Assembly: GCA_021736215.1 (NCBI GenBank)
Contig: JAIPGI010000003.1
Location: 1 to 64,000 of the forward strand
Direction: 5' to 3'
Length of the DNA stretch: 64,000 nucleotides
Origin: Candidatus Altimarinota bacterium
GTDB lineage: Bacteria; Patescibacteriota; Gracilibacteria; UBA4473
Shown here piece by piece: positions 23,695 through 32,516 of this stretch. The translations under genes were made by a program, and so were the position numbers. Within the stretch, counting starts at the first letter, position 1; each line of letters begins with the position of its first letter. The notes under the pieces are model-generated. The model searched no databases and was not told the DNA's origin. It saw only the letters and a list, made by a program, of their open reading frames with translations.

Positions 23695-25155
23695 TTACCG
23701 ATAATTCGGTGCTTCTTTGAGAATAGATATATCGTGCGGATGGGATTCTTTGAGTCCGGATTCGGTGATGCGGACAAATTGAGCCTTTTTTTGGAATTCG
23801 GAAATATTTTTGGCTCCGTTATACCCCATAGAACTGCGGACGCCTCCACATAATTGGAATATCTCATGAGCGGCTTCTCCTTTGTAGAGGATTTTCCCTT
23901 CGATTCCCTCAGGGACAAGTTTATCATCGGCAACATTCGCTTGTGCATATCGTTCTTTCCCCCCTTTAGTCATGGCGGCGAGCGAACCCATGCCTCGGTA
24001 ATATTTATACGTCTTTCCGTCCATATAAATCACTTCTCCTGGCGCTTCACTCGTTCCCGCTAAGAGTGATCCAATCATGACAGAACTCGCTCCTCCTGCG
24101 AGAGATTTTGCAATATCTCCAGAATAACGGATTCCTCCATCAGCAATAACAGGGATTTTGTGTCGGTGTGCAGCCTGAGCAGTATCCATAATGGCGGAAA
24201 GCTGGGCGACCCCCACTCCAGCAATAATACGGGTTGTGCAAATGGATCCTGGACCGATCCCGACCTTGACGCCGTCGGCTCCAGCAGCAATGAGGTCTTC
24301 AGCTGCTTGTGGGGTAGCTATATTTCCAGCAACAACATCAATATGAGAGTAATTTCTTTTTATATATTTAATACAGTCAATCACGCCCTTGGAATGTCCA
24401 TGAGCGGTATCAACAATAAGGGCATCAACTCCAGCTTGTACAAGCGCAGATATCCGTTCATCTCGATTCGTAGCGGGACCAACTGCGGCAGCAACAACGA
24501 GACATTTGTTTTTATCCTTAGAAGCAAAAGGAAACTGTTCGTTCTTTTCGATATCTCTTCGAGTTACTAATGCATGAAGTGTTCCATCAGGATTAAGAAT
24601 AATGAGTTTCGAGTGTTTTGATTCTTCAAGAATATCGTTGGCTTCGCTCAGAGAAATCGGGTGTTTGGCAGTCAATAATTTACTAATCGGAGTCATACGT
24701 TCGGAAACGTCTTTTTCAGAATGTTTTGCAAAATAATCGCTTCGAGTAATAAGTCCGACAACTTTTGTTTCGAGAGTTCCGTCTTCGGTAACAGGGAGAG
24801 ACTTAAATCCATATTTCTCACGAATGGAGATGACATCAGAAACTTTTTGTTTGGGGGAGATGACTAACGGTTCTCGAATAAATCCATTTTCAAATCGTTT
24901 CACTCGTCGGACCATTTCTGCTTGTTCATCGGGGGTGCAATTTTTGTGAATAACTCCAATCCCTCCATGCAGAGCCATGGTAATAGCCATTTTTTCCTCG
25001 GTGACGGTATCCATAGCGGCGGAAACCAATGGAATATGAAGTTTAATATTTCGTGAAAAACGAGTTTCAAGACTTACTTCTTTTGGGAGTATTTCAGAGT
25101 ATTGAGGAACCAAAAGTACATCGTTGAAGGTAAGAGTGAGTGGAATATCTTTCAT
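23695..25155 (-). CDS. guaB: IMP dehydrogenase
   Basis: The first step of GMP synthesis (IMP to XMP with NAD). 486 residues: a TIM barrel interrupted by two CBS domains (about residues 95-205: [15 protein letters not shown] and [21 protein letters not shown]). The catalytic loop [17 protein letters not shown] holds the cysteine nucleophile; [21 protein letters not shown] and [10 protein letters not shown] are also conserved. The start at 25155 is set by family alignment. A promoter lies at 25184-25212. The convergent 23272 gene ends at the adjacent base. Confidence 0.97.
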   Translation of the reverse strand: MKDIPLTLTFNDVLLVPQYSEILPKEVSLETRFSRNIKLHIPLVSAAMDTVTEEKMAITMALHGGIGVIHKNCTPDEQAEMVRRVKRFENGFIREPLVISPKQKVSDVISIREKYGFKSLPVTEDGTLETKVVGLITRSDYFAKHSEKDVSERMTPISKLLTAKHPISLSEANDILEESKHSKLIILNPDGTLHALVTRRDIEKNEQFPFASKDKNKCLVVAAAVGPATNRDERISALVQAGVDALIVDTAHGHSKGVIDCIKYIKRNYSHIDVVAGNIATPQAAEDLIAAGADGVKVGIGPGSICTTRIIAGVGVAQLSAIMDTAQAAHRHKIPVIADGGIRYSGDIAKSLAGGASSVMIGSLLAGTSEAPGEVIYMDGKTYKYYRGMGSLAAMTKGGKERYAQANVADDKLVPEGIEGKILYKGEAAHEIFQLCGGVRSSMGYNGAKNISEFQKKAQFVRITESGLKESHPHDISILKEAPNYR

Positions 25156-25183
25156 GGAATAGAAAAAAGAAGAAGTTTGAGAG

Positions 25184-25212
25184 AAGGTATGAAAAATTAG
25201 AGCAAGTGTCAA
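25184..25212 (-). promoter_or_regulatory. guaB promoter
   Basis: TTGACA (25207-25212), a 17-nt spacer, TACCTT (25184-25189) on the minus strand. The start point near 25177 gives a leader of about 22 nt. It lies between rplO and guaB, so guaB need not depend on the ribosomal operon. Confidence 0.7.
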
Positions 25213-25247
25213 ATTTATTTTATCTTCTGTGCTTCTTCCCGCATGAT

Positions 25248-25685
25248 TTAAGCGACTGATCCGCCAGCTTTTTCTACTTTTTCTTTGGCGGATTTAGATA
25301 CTAAAAGACCAGAAATATCTAATTTCTTTGTTAGTTCTCCATCTCCCAAAAGTTTCACTTTGGAATTAGTTTGTCCGATAAGTTTTTTTGCAAGTAAAGA
25401 TTCAAAATGAACTTTTTCACCAGCCTTGAAATGTTCCTCTAATACAGCAACATTGATAACCTGCGTTTCGATACGATTTGGATTTTTGAATCCAGGACGC
25501 TTCGGCATACGCTGGATAAGGGGGGTCTGTCCTCCCTCAAATCCTTGTCTTACTCCGCCTCCTGCTCGAGCTTTTTGTCCTTTGCAACCTCTGCCAGAAA
25601 AGTTTCCTTTTCCAGCACTATTCCCTTGTCCGCGTCGAACGCGTGCTTTTTTTGCTATTTTGGGAGCCAGTTCATGTAATTTCAT
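25248..25685 (-). CDS. rplO: 50S ribosomal protein L15
   Basis: Large-subunit protein uL15, 145 residues, the usual length. The basic glycine-rich N-terminus (KKARVRRGQGNSAGKGNFSGRGCKGQKARAG) and QTPLIQRMPKRPGF are diagnostic. It is the last gene of the S10-spc block. In most bacteria rpmD (L30) precedes it and secY follows it; here rpmD is missing from the 33-nt gap to rpsE, and secY is elsewhere. Confidence 0.97.
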   Translation of the reverse strand: MKLHELAPKIAKKARVRRGQGNSAGKGNFSGRGCKGQKARAGGGVRQGFEGGQTPLIQRMPKRPGFKNPNRIETQVINVAVLEEHFKAGEKVHFESLLAKKLIGQTNSKVKLLGDGELTKKLDISGLLVSKSAKEKVEKAGGSVA

Positions 25686-25718
25686 AGGATTTTTCTTAAC
25701 GAATAAATCTCAGTTTCC

Positions 25719-26438
25719 TTATTTTTTTGAGGGTTTAGAGATTGGTTTCTTTGAAGTAGAAGATTTCTTAGATTTTGCTTCTTCATCTTTCTCTTGTTTT
25801 GGAGCTTCTGGAGTAAGTGTGGGCCCCTCCATTCCTTTTTTCTTTCGAGGAGCTTTGTCATGCAATAGTTGAAGAGCATTAATCGTAGCATTGGCCACAT
25901 TAATTTTATTGCGAGATCCATGAATTTTTGACAAAACGTCACGAATGCCAGCTAATTCCAAAATTTTTCGTACAGCACCTCCAGCAATGATTCCTTTTCC
26001 CTCTGGAGCGGGGAAGAGAAGAACATTGGATGCTTTGAAAGAAGCTCGTATTTCATGAGGGATTGTCCCGTCAAAAATAGGCACTTGAATTAATTGTTTT
26101 TTAGCTTGAGAAACAGCTTTTTGTACACCGAGCATTACTTCTGCGGCCTTTCCAATACCAAATCCTACACGACCTTTTTGATCACCAATAACAACGGAAA
26201 CTCGAAATCGTAATCGTCGACCTCCCGCTACAACTCGGGTTACTCGATCAATCTGCAAAATAGCTTCTTCAAATTCTTTTGGTTCACGAGGAGTTCGTTC
26301 ACGATTCCCTCGTCTTGGACGACGTTCGTGTCTCTCTTCCTTAGAAGAACTATTCCTTTCGGGAGATGGAGTCTCTCCAACGGACTTTGTTTCCGTGTTT
26401 TTAAGAGTTTCTGGAGTCTTGATTTCTTCTTTCTTCAT
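25719..26438 (-). CDS. rpsE: 30S ribosomal protein S5, extended
   Basis: Small-subunit protein uS5 involved in decoding fidelity. 239 residues against about 165 in E. coli. The core (about residues 55-205) has QIDRVTRVVAGGRRLRFRVSVVIGD, VGFGIGKAAEV and the C-terminal KIHGSRNKINV. A 52-residue N-terminal extension rich in E, R and T and a 35-residue Lys/Glu/Ser C-terminal tail are low complexity and probably disordered. Confidence 0.96.
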   Translation of the reverse strand: MKKEEIKTPETLKNTETKSVGETPSPERNSSSKEERHERRPRRGNRERTPREPKEFEEAILQIDRVTRVVAGGRRLRFRVSVVIGDQKGRVGFGIGKAAEVMLGVQKAVSQAKKQLIQVPIFDGTIPHEIRASFKASNVLLFPAPEGKGIIAGGAVRKILELAGIRDVLSKIHGSRNKINVANATINALQLLHDKAPRKKKGMEGPTLTPEAPKQEKDEEAKSKKSSTSKKPISKPSKK

Positions 26439-26452
26439 GAAAAGGGAAAAGA

Positions 26453-26794
26453 TTAAAATTTCAAACCGGCCGCTCGGGCAGCGTCTGCCAAAGCTTTAAT
26501 TTGTCCGTGATATTTGTATCCATTTCGATCAAACGTTACAGCACTTACTTTCTGTTTTTGAGCAAGCTGGGCAACCTGAGTTCCGACCTCTTCTGCGGCC
26601 TTCACCCCTGTTAACTTTGATTTGAGTCCAGAAGCTCCACATAAAACCTTTCCTGCAATATCATCTATAATTTGTGCGTAAACAGTTTTATTAGACCGGT
26701 AGACCACAAGTCTAGGATTGGAAGAGGATCGAGCTCGTGCATGCGTTCGGCGTGCGCGAGCAGATCGATTGGAATCTTTTGTATGAGTACTCAT
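26453..26794 (-). CDS. rplR: 50S ribosomal protein L18
   Basis: uL18, the 5S rRNA-binding protein, 113 residues. RSARARRTHARARSSSNPRLVVYRSNKTVYAQIIDD and AFDRNGYKYHG-like text (TFDRNGYKYHGQIKALADAARAAG) identify it. It lies 3 nt after rplF and 14 nt before rpsE. Confidence 0.97.
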   Translation of the reverse strand: MSTHTKDSNRSARARRTHARARSSSNPRLVVYRSNKTVYAQIIDDIAGKVLCGASGLKSKLTGVKAAEEVGTQVAQLAQKQKVSAVTFDRNGYKYHGQIKALADAARAAGLKF

Positions 26795-26797
26795 GAA

Positions 26798-27352
26798 TTA
26801 ACCTTTCTTAGAAACAGATTTACCAGCTTTTCGAGCAATAATTTCATCAGAATATTTAATTCCCTTCCCCTTATAAGGTTCAGGTTTTCTGAATGATCGA
26901 ATCTCTGCGGCGGTTTGTCCTACCAATTGTTTATCAATACCAGAAATAGTCAGGATATTCTGACTTTTTTCTTCGAATTTAACAGTAATATTCTCTGGGA
27001 TATTGTAACTAATCGGATGAGAGTATCCCAAGCTTAATTCTAAGACATTGCCCTTCAGAGCCCCTCTGTATCCAACACCTTTGATTTCAAGTGTTTTTGA
27101 AAAGCCCTCTGTTACACCGAGAACAAGATTTTGAGCGAGGTTTCGATATAAACCATGGCGAGCACGAGTTGTTTTTTCCTCATTCTTTCTATCAACAGTG
27201 AGAACCCCGTTTTCTAACTTCCATGAAATGAAAGCTGGTTCAAAAGGCATGGAAAGCTGTCCTTTCGCTCCTTTTACGGTTATAGAGTTGCTGCCGAGAG
27301 TGATCTCAACATCTTTGGGAACTGTGATTGGTAATTTTCCGATTCGTGACAT
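26798..27352 (-). CDS. rplF: 50S ribosomal protein L6
   Basis: uL6, 184 residues with two repeated alpha/beta domains; the C-terminal PEPYKGKGIKYSDEIIARKAGK motif contacts 23S rRNA. It begins 102 nt after the rpsH stop, an unusually wide gap for this cluster that holds an AGTATT-type direct-repeat tract (27360-27395). Confidence 0.97.
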   Translation of the reverse strand: MSRIGKLPITVPKDVEITLGSNSITVKGAKGQLSMPFEPAFISWKLENGVLTVDRKNEEKTTRARHGLYRNLAQNLVLGVTEGFSKTLEIKGVGYRGALKGNVLELSLGYSHPISYNIPENITVKFEEKSQNILTISGIDKQLVGQTAAEIRSFRKPEPYKGKGIKYSDEIIARKAGKSVSKKG

Positions 27353-27454
27353 GTTATTTAGTATTCAGTATCAAGTATTAAGTATTTTGTACAGAGGTCT
27401 TCGATGGTCGTATCGAAATTTTTACTTGTTAGCTTGTTGTCTTGTCATTTTTTA

Positions 27455-27829
27455 TTAACTGATTTCACATAAAAGTTCACCGCCAATATTGCGGCTACGG
27501 GCCTCGTAGCCAGTCATAACTCCATCAGAAGTAGACAGGACGGCAATTCCAAATCCATTGACTACCTTGCGAACATCCTTTGCGCCAATATAAATTCGTT
27601 GACCACATTTTGATACTCGCTTGAGATTCAATTTTTTTTCCGGTAATTCAACCTGCAAAACCTTCACTTTTCCAGTTTTTGCAGTATGAACAGCCTTGAG
27701 GAAATTATTTTTTTGCATTACTTGTGCGATTTGTTCCTTAATTATGGAATACGGAAGCTCCACACGATCTTGTCGCGCCATCTGAGCGTTTCGAATTCGA
27801 GTCAAGAAATCGGCAATAGGATCTATCAT
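27455..27829 (-). CDS. rpsH: 30S ribosomal protein S8
   Basis: uS8, 124 residues, a core 16S-binding assembly protein. DPIADFLTRIRNAQMAR at the start and the C-terminal GIAVLSTSDGVMTGYEARSRNIGGE are diagnostic. It is 3 nt downstream of rpsN. In E. coli S8 also represses its operon; no matching mRNA structure was looked for in detail here. Confidence 0.97.
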   Translation of the reverse strand: MIDPIADFLTRIRNAQMARQDRVELPYSIIKEQIAQVMQKNNFLKAVHTAKTGKVKVLQVELPEKKLNLKRVSKCGQRIYIGAKDVRKVVNGFGIAVLSTSDGVMTGYEARSRNIGGELLCEIS

Positions 27830-27832
27830 TTT

Positions 27833-28057
27833 TTACCAAGAAGATTTACGAACACCAGGAATAAGACCTTTTTCGGCATGTTCTCGAAAACAACATCGAC
27901 AAATACCAAAATCTCTCATGTAAGCATGTGGACGACCACAAAGTTCACATCGATTGTAGGCACGAGTCGACAAAGGCACAGAACGTCCCTCCTTCTTTGC
28001 AAGGAGACACCGTTCCATGAATTTTTGAGACTTGTGAACAATTGCTTTGCGTGCCAT
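27833..28057 (-). CDS. rpsN: 30S ribosomal protein S14, zinc-binding type
   Basis: uS14 of the short zinc-binding form. 74 residues with two CxxC pairs (C37/C40 and C53/C56) and the C-terminal [18 protein letters not shown]. It is slightly longer at the N-terminus than the 61-residue type found in Bacillus. It lies 11 nt after rplE. Confidence 0.96.
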   Translation of the reverse strand: MARKAIVHKSQKFMERCLLAKKEGRSVPLSTRAYNRCELCGRPHAYMRDFGICRCCFREHAEKGLIPGVRKSSW

Positions 28058-28068
28058 AGAAATAAAAA

Positions 28069-28632
28069 TTAAATTTTCTTTTTAAAAGGGAAATCGAGCA
28101 TATCGAGGAGAGTTTCTGCATGTTTTGCATTATCCGTACTCGTAACAATGGTAATCTGAAGTCCGTGAATTTTCCGAGAATCTTCGGCGAGAACTCCTTC
28201 AGGGAAGACTGTATGATCATTTAGCCCAATAGAGCAATTTCCTTCTTTATCAAATATATCTCGACTAACTCCACGAAAATCACGAACACGTGGATACACA
28301 ACGTGGATAAGCTTGTCAATAAAATTGTATGCCATATGTCCACGGAGGGTGACCGATATACCAACAGGCTGTCCCTCTCGAAGTTTAAAATTAGAGACGG
28401 ATCTTTTAGACTTTCGCACAACAGGTTTTTGTCCAGCAATTCGAGTCAAGTTCTCTTCTACAAATGAATAGTCCTTCGCATTCAGTCTTTGCAGGTAAGA
28501 CCCCATTCCAATATTAAGACACACCTTCTTAATCGCTGGAATTTGCATGGGATTTTTAATCTTCAATTCCTTTGCAAGAGCAGGAAGAATCTCTTTTTTG
28601 TATCGTTCGTAGAGCAAGGACTTTACTTTCAT
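28069..28632 (-). CDS. rplE: 50S ribosomal protein L5
   Basis: uL5, 187 residues, which binds 5S rRNA and the P-site tRNA region. [37 protein letters not shown] and [20 protein letters not shown] identify it. 3 nt after rplX. Confidence 0.97.
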   Translation of the reverse strand: MKVKSLLYERYKKEILPALAKELKIKNPMQIPAIKKVCLNIGMGSYLQRLNAKDYSFVEENLTRIAGQKPVVRKSKRSVSNFKLREGQPVGISVTLRGHMAYNFIDKLIHVVYPRVRDFRGVSRDIFDKEGNCSIGLNDHTVFPEGVLAEDSRKIHGLQITIVTSTDNAKHAETLLDMLDFPFKKKI

Positions 28633-28635
28633 GGT

Positions 28636-29004
28636 TTATTCAGAAGTTTTTGAAGATTTTTTAGAAGAAGTTTTTGTTGGTTTTTTCTTCGCTTTCCCAG
28701 CCACGATGACTTCTCCTGATTTCTTGGCAATACGGATTTTTTGATTTCCCTCATATATATATCCGATACGCGTTGCTTTTCCTGTCTTTGGATCAGATAT
28801 AGCGACGTTGGAGACGTGAATCGGAGCGTCAAATTCAACACGTTCTCCGGGTTGCCCTTCGCGACCCCGTACGTGTTTGACGCGCCGGTTTACACCTTCA
28901 ATAACAATCCTTTGTTCCTTTTGGAGGACTTTGGTGACTGAACCAGTTTTTCCCTTATCCTTTCCGGTAAGAACTATGACGAAATCGTTCAATCTAATTT
29001 TCAT
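28636..29004 (-). CDS. rplX: 50S ribosomal protein L24
   Basis: uL24, an assembly initiator, 122 residues. The KOW motif [22 protein letters not shown] opens the protein; [14 protein letters not shown] follows. A basic Ser/Thr/Lys tail ([18 protein letters not shown]) extends the C-terminus. The start overlaps the rplN stop by 4 nt (ATGA). Confidence 0.97.
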   Translation of the reverse strand: MKIRLNDFVIVLTGKDKGKTGSVTKVLQKEQRIVIEGVNRRVKHVRGREGQPGERVEFDAPIHVSNVAISDPKTGKATRIGYIYEGNQKIRIAKKSGEVIVAGKAKKKPTKTSSKKSSKTSE

Positions 29005-29369
29005 AATACTTCCGGGGCAAGAGAAATAATTTTTTGAAACCCTTGTGAACGCAATTCTCGAGCGATAGGGCCGAAAACACGAGTTCCTTTTGGTTGGTTA
29101 TCTTGATTTACAATAACAACAGAATTTTCATCAAATCGAAGAACTGATCCGTCAGATCGACAAATAGGAGCCATTTGACGGACAACAACTGCTCGTTGCA
29201 CACTTTTCTTTTTAACGACTCCTTTTGGAGTAGCTTCTTTTACTGACACAACAATAATATCTCCGACTCGAGCATAACGCCTTTTCGATCCTCCCAATAC
29301 TTTCACACACATCACAGATTTTGCACCTGTGTTATCAGCAACGTTTAATCGGGTCATATGTTGAATCAT
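29001..29369 (-). CDS. rplN: 50S ribosomal protein L14
   Basis: uL14, 122 residues, in the usual size. [28 protein letters not shown] and the C-terminal [18 protein letters not shown] are conserved. The ATG at 29369 overlaps the rpsQ stop by 4 nt; an upstream start would lie inside rpsQ and adds no homologous sequence. Confidence 0.97.
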   Translation of the reverse strand: MIQHMTRLNVADNTGAKSVMCVKVLGGSKRRYARVGDIIVVSVKEATPKGVVKKKSVQRAVVVRQMAPICRSDGSVLRFDENSVVIVNQDNQPKGTRVFGPIARELRSQGFQKIISLAPEVL

Positions 29370-29605
29370 TGTTGTGCTTCTTTTGAAGAGGAAAGTTTCC
29401 AAGATTTGCTTTTAGAAATTGATCGGCAAGGAACAATAACTACCGGATCACCAATTTTTGCAACACCTTTTTCATCGTGGACAAGAAAACATTTCGTAAT
29501 TCGGTATCGTTTTTGATATTTCGGATGAGAACCGTAGTCATTAACCTCGACTTTCACGGTCTTTTGTCCAGAAATACTCACAACAGTTCCTTTTTTAGTA
29601 ATCAT
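29366..29605 (-). CDS. rpsQ: 30S ribosomal protein S17
   Basis: uS17, 79 residues, an OB-fold 16S-binding protein. [17 protein letters not shown] and [30 protein letters not shown] are diagnostic. Its ATG overlaps the rpmC stop by 4 nt. Confidence 0.96.
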   Translation of the reverse strand: MITKKGTVVSISGQKTVKVEVNDYGSHPKYQKRYRITKCFLVHDEKGVAKIGDPVVIVPCRSISKSKSWKLSSSKEAQQ

Positions 29606-29817
29606 TTGACTTGAATGGGATTAGTTTCCTTTCGGGGTTGCTCGCCCAAGAGAGTCTTTACACGAGCCACTGTCTTTTTTAGTTTTTTAATGTGGGCAAT
29701 ATTCTGATTTTGTCCGGTTTTTACATGAAATCGCGTTGCGGCAAGACTACGTACAGCCGTCGAGAGCTCTTCACGAAGCTTTTTTTGAGTGAGCTGACGA
29801 AGTTCTTGGATTTTCAT
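29602..29817 (-). CDS. rpmC: 50S ribosomal protein L29
   Basis: uL29, 71 residues, at the exit tunnel rim. Two helices: MKIQELRQLTQKKLREELSTAV and the TARHKIAR-like region HIKKLKKTVARVKTLL. One nucleotide separates it from rplP. Confidence 0.95.
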   Translation of the reverse strand: MKIQELRQLTQKKLREELSTAVRSLAATRFHVKTGQNQNIAHIKKLKKTVARVKTLLGEQPRKETNPIQVK

Positions 29818-29818
29818 A

Positions 29819-30235
29819 TTAAATTTCGTTGGAAATGATCTTGCATTTTACTGGTAATTTATAGATTGCCAGTTTAAGGGCCTCTCGCATTAGGGATTCT
29901 TCTTCCCCGGCCATCTCAAAAAGAATTTTTCCTGGTTTTATCTGCACAACCCACTTATCAGGGGCGCCTTTTCCAGATCCCATTGGAACCTCTGCTCCTT
30001 TAGCGGTTAAAACCTTATCAGGGAAAACGCGAATCCATGTTTTTCCTCCACGTTTTACAGCACGTGCAATCGCTCGGCGGGCAGCCTCAATTTGTCGAGC
30101 AGTAAGTTCCCCTGCGCTCACGGCTTTAATTGCCATCTCTCCGAAGGCAATGGTGCTCCCTCTCGTCGCAATCCCTTTGGATTGAGATCTGAGCCTGTGG
30201 AGACGACGGAACTTAGTTCTCTTAGGTTGTAACAT
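29819..30235 (-). CDS. rplP: 50S ribosomal protein L16
   Basis: uL16, 138 residues, near the A-site t[46 protein letters not shown] and [25 protein letters not shown] identify it. It now heads its own transcription unit, because plus-strand genes separate it from rpsC. A good promoter lies at 30254-30281. Confidence 0.97.
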   Translation of the reverse strand: MLQPKRTKFRRLHRLRSQSKGIATRGSTIAFGEMAIKAVSAGELTARQIEAARRAIARAVKRGGKTWIRVFPDKVLTAKGAEVPMGSGKGAPDKWVVQIKPGKILFEMAGEEESLMREALKLAIYKLPVKCKIISNEI

Positions 30236-30253
30236 GGTTTCAAAAGCCGCCGG

Positions 30254-30281
30254 ATTGTATGGATAAAAACCACATTGTCAA
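30254..30281 (-). promoter_or_regulatory. rplP promoter
   Basis: On the minus strand TTGACA (30276-30281), a 16-nt spacer, TACAAT (30254-30259). The leader to the rplP ATG is about 12 nt. It restores expression of the downstream half of the split ribosomal cluster. Confidence 0.85.
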
Positions 30282-30348
30282 GGATTTTTTTCTTCATAAT
30301 TTTCGCTCTATAAAAGAGACGGAAGAACTTCGTTTTTAGAAACCGAAC

Positions 30349-30377
30349 TCGACAAAGTGAGAAGAGGATTTTAGAAT
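30349..30377 (+). promoter_or_regulatory. Promoter of VirB2-like gene, leaderless
   Basis: TCGACA (30349-30354), a 17-nt spacer, TAGAAT (30372-30377). The start point falls on or next to the ATG at 30385. It is divergent from the rplP promoter. Confidence 0.7.
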
Positions 30378-30384
30378 AGAGCCA

Positions 30385-30807
30385 ATGAAGAAGATTTATG
30401 CGCTCGTGTTAACCCTTGTGGTTCGCGTTTTCTTTGAAGGAAATGTATTTGCGCAAACAACTCCGAGTCCATCAGATTCTGAATTTGGCGGGGTTATACC
30501 CAAGTCTGGTACGGGGCAAACAGGCGAATTGGGAGAGCGTATCGCCAGTGGGAATGTTTCACTGCAGGATATGTCATTAGTTATAATTTATCTTATTGAT
30601 CTAGTAACGAAGCTTGCTGGAACGGTAGCAGTTGTATTTATTCTTTATGCAGGATTTCAATTGATTTCGAGTGGACTTAATGAAAGCGCTCGAGAAGAGG
30701 CAAAAAATACACTTCAATACGCCGTTATAGGACTAGTGGTTTGTTTGTTGGCTTGGGTCATTGTGAATGTTGTTCAAATGCAATTAACAACAGCAACGGC
30801 AGTATAA
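30385..30807 (+). CDS. TrbC/VirB2-like membrane protein
   Basis: A 140-residue protein with an N-terminal signal-like segment ending FAQ (about residue 24), a short Ser/Pro/Gly linker, and two hydrophobic helices (about 65-95 and 110-130) separated by a short charged loop (NESAREEAKNTLQ). This is the layout of VirB2/TrbC pilins and of the similar small proteins common in CPR genomes. A relative without a signal peptide is encoded at 59612. It stands on the opposite strand inside the S10-spc cluster. A pilus or secretion role is an inference from topology. Confidence 0.65.
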   Translation: MKKIYALVLTLVVRVFFEGNVFAQTTPSPSDSEFGGVIPKSGTGQTGELGERIASGNVSLQDMSLVIIYLIDLVTKLAGTVAVVFILYAGFQLISSGLNESAREEAKNTLQYAVIGLVVCLLAWVIVNVVQMQLTTATAV

Positions 30808-30815
30808 AAAAATTC

Positions 30816-30821
30816 TATAAT
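30816..30821 (+). promoter_or_regulatory. -10 box of the 30830 pseudogene
   Basis: A perfect TATAAT with a start point expected near 30828, about 2 nt before the ATG at 30830. No clear -35. Confidence 0.5.
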
Positions 30822-30829
30822 GCAAAAGA

Positions 30830-31399
30830 ATGTCTAGTGATTATGAAATAATCGAAAAAATAAGACCAATCTATGGATAGCTATTGGGATATGTAAACCA
30901 ATGGAAAGAATATCAGGGAGAAATCCATGATGTAGATGTGTAGACACCCTTCAATAAGCTTATCGACAAATTAGTAACAATAGATTCCGTCGAAACAAAT
31001 GAATATCAAGAATTTAAAATAACTCCTCGAATTTCATCTCGTTATAACGAAGGAGGATGTTATGTTCATAGTAATGATTTCAAAACCAAACTTTCTGGAT
31101 TGATTGGTAAAATTTATTATCAATATCTTTTAGAGGAAGAACCAAATTCTTTTGATAAACATAAAAGTACTACATCTATACATAACACTAATAGTCAAAC
31201 TCAAACACAAAGCCAAACTCAATTTCAAAATCAAAAAAAAGAAGTTATTTCTAATCTGGAAAAGTTGATTCAAGAAAAAAATAATCCCAAGGAAAAGAAA
31301 TTTTTAGAATCAGTAAAAAGCACAATAACTACTGCTTCAGATTTAAATGGGACAATTTCCCCTTTACTAGAATTAGCTAAGAGTTTCTTTGTGGGATAA
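30830..31399 (+). pseudogene. Hypothetical gene with two in-frame TAG codons
   Basis: Reading from the ATG at 30830 gives 189 codons to a TAA, broken only by TAG at codon 17 (30878) and codon 38 (30941). The text before, between and after the TAGs stays protein-like (SSDYEIIEKIRPIYG, LLGYVNQWKEYQGEIHDVDV, TPFNKLIDKLVTIDSVE), and a TATAAT stands at the right place for this start. The central part has a Gln/Thr/Ser-rich linker. Glutamine (CAG to TAG) would fit both sites. TAG is an ordinary stop in this genome (secY, dprA, gdhA, rpmH), so recent decay is the simplest reading; a shorter protein could start at a TTG near 31100. No family recognised. Confidence 0.6.
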
Positions 31400-31405
31400 A
31401 AAAAA

Positions 31406-31472
31406 TCATTCCGGCTTGTCCGGAATCCGGTACAGGATATATCTGATCCTCGACAAGCGAGGATGACGGGAA
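31406..31472. repeat. Family D palindromes (GCTTGTC type)
   Basis: Two hairpins in a row, ATTCCGGCTTGTCCGGAAT and ATCCTCGACAAGCGAGGAT, the second followed by GACGGG. They lie just downstream of the rpsC stop (31476), where they could also end minus-strand transcription. Similar elements are at 49232 and 49336. Confidence 0.8.
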
Positions 31473-31475
31473 AGA

Positions 31476-32129
31476 TTATCCTAAAAACTCGTTCATCGAT
31501 TCGTTTTTGAAAACGAGTCCATGATATACCCACACCTTTACTCCGATAATTCCAAAGGTAGTCCATGCCTTTACGACAGCATAGTCAATATTTGCACGAA
31601 GAGTATGAAGGGGAACGGTTCCGTAAGAATATGTTTCTTTTCTCGCGATATCTACTCCATTTAAACGTCCAGCAACAGATATCTTTATCCCTTTTACTCC
31701 CGCATCTTTGGCTCGTTCAAGAGACATTTTTGATACTCGTCGATAAGGAAATCGGCGAGTGATTTGTTCGGCTATCGATTGTGCAATGAGTTGCGCATTG
31801 GCATCAGGTTTTCGGACTTCCTGTACGGATACATCAAAAATATCATTAAATTTCTTTCGTAGATCTTTTGACAACTCTTCAATAGCCTCACCACCTCGTC
31901 CAATGATAATCCCAGGTTTTGCGGCATGAACAATAACGGTTACTTTTGCAGCACTTCGGTGGATTTCTGTTCGAGCAACTCCAGCCTTTTGAAGCTTTTC
32001 ATTTATATATTTCCGAATAGCAATATCTTGTAAGAATTTCTGCTTAAAATCACGCTTAGCATACCACTTAGATTCCCATGTGCGGGTGATACCGATACGA
32101 AGCGAAAGTGGTGAAACTTTTTTTCCCAT
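31476..32129 (-). CDS. rpsC: 30S ribosomal protein S3
   Basis: uS3, 217 residues, lining the mRNA entry channel. The KH domain shows GIIIGRGGEAIEELSKDLRKKF and the C-terminal half has RRFPYRRVSKMSLERAKDAGVKGIKISVAGRLNG. It is the last gene of the upstream half of the split cluster; palindromes and plus-strand genes follow where rplP would be expected. Confidence 0.97.
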   Translation of the reverse strand: MGKKVSPLSLRIGITRTWESKWYAKRDFKQKFLQDIAIRKYINEKLQKAGVARTEIHRSAAKVTVIVHAAKPGIIIGRGGEAIEELSKDLRKKFNDIFDVSVQEVRKPDANAQLIAQSIAEQITRRFPYRRVSKMSLERAKDAGVKGIKISVAGRLNGVDIARKETYSYGTVPLHTLRANIDYAVVKAWTTFGIIGVKVWVYHGLVFKNESMNEFLG

Positions 32130-32135
32130 GAATGA

Positions 32136-32513
32136 TTATGATTTTTTAGGATTGAGAGGCTTCTTTTTGTCGAAATGACTAAGAGTCGTATTTTTTTCGA
32201 GTATTACAGAAATATGAGTTGTTGGTTTTTGAAGGGGAAGAGCTCTTCCTCGAGTAGAAGGAAGAAATCGTTTAAGGACAAGTCCTTTGTTGACGATAAT
32301 TTCTTTCACCAAAAGATCTTCTCGTTTTTGACTGTCATTATTTTCAGCATTGCTTACGGCAGAGTGGAGAACTTTATACAAATATTGAGCTGCTTTTTTG
32401 GGAGTAAATTTCAAAATATTCAAAGCCTCAATGACACTTTTTCCTCGGACCAATCCGGCAACAACATTTGTCTTTTTTGGTGAAATACGAATCTGTTTGA
32501 GATGTGCTTTCAT
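32136..32513 (-). CDS. rplV: 50S ribosomal protein L22
   Basis: uL22, 125 residues, whose beta hairpin reaches into the exit tunnel. MKAHLKQIRISPKKTNVVAGLVRGK at the start and PSTRGRALPLQKPTTHISVILE at the end are conserved. 3 nt after rpsS and 6 nt before rpsC. Confidence 0.97.
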   Translation of the reverse strand: MKAHLKQIRISPKKTNVVAGLVRGKSVIEALNILKFTPKKAAQYLYKVLHSAVSNAENNDSQKREDLLVKEIIVNKGLVLKRFLPSTRGRALPLQKPTTHISVILEKNTTLSHFDKKKPLNPKKS

Positions 32514-32516
32514 TTA

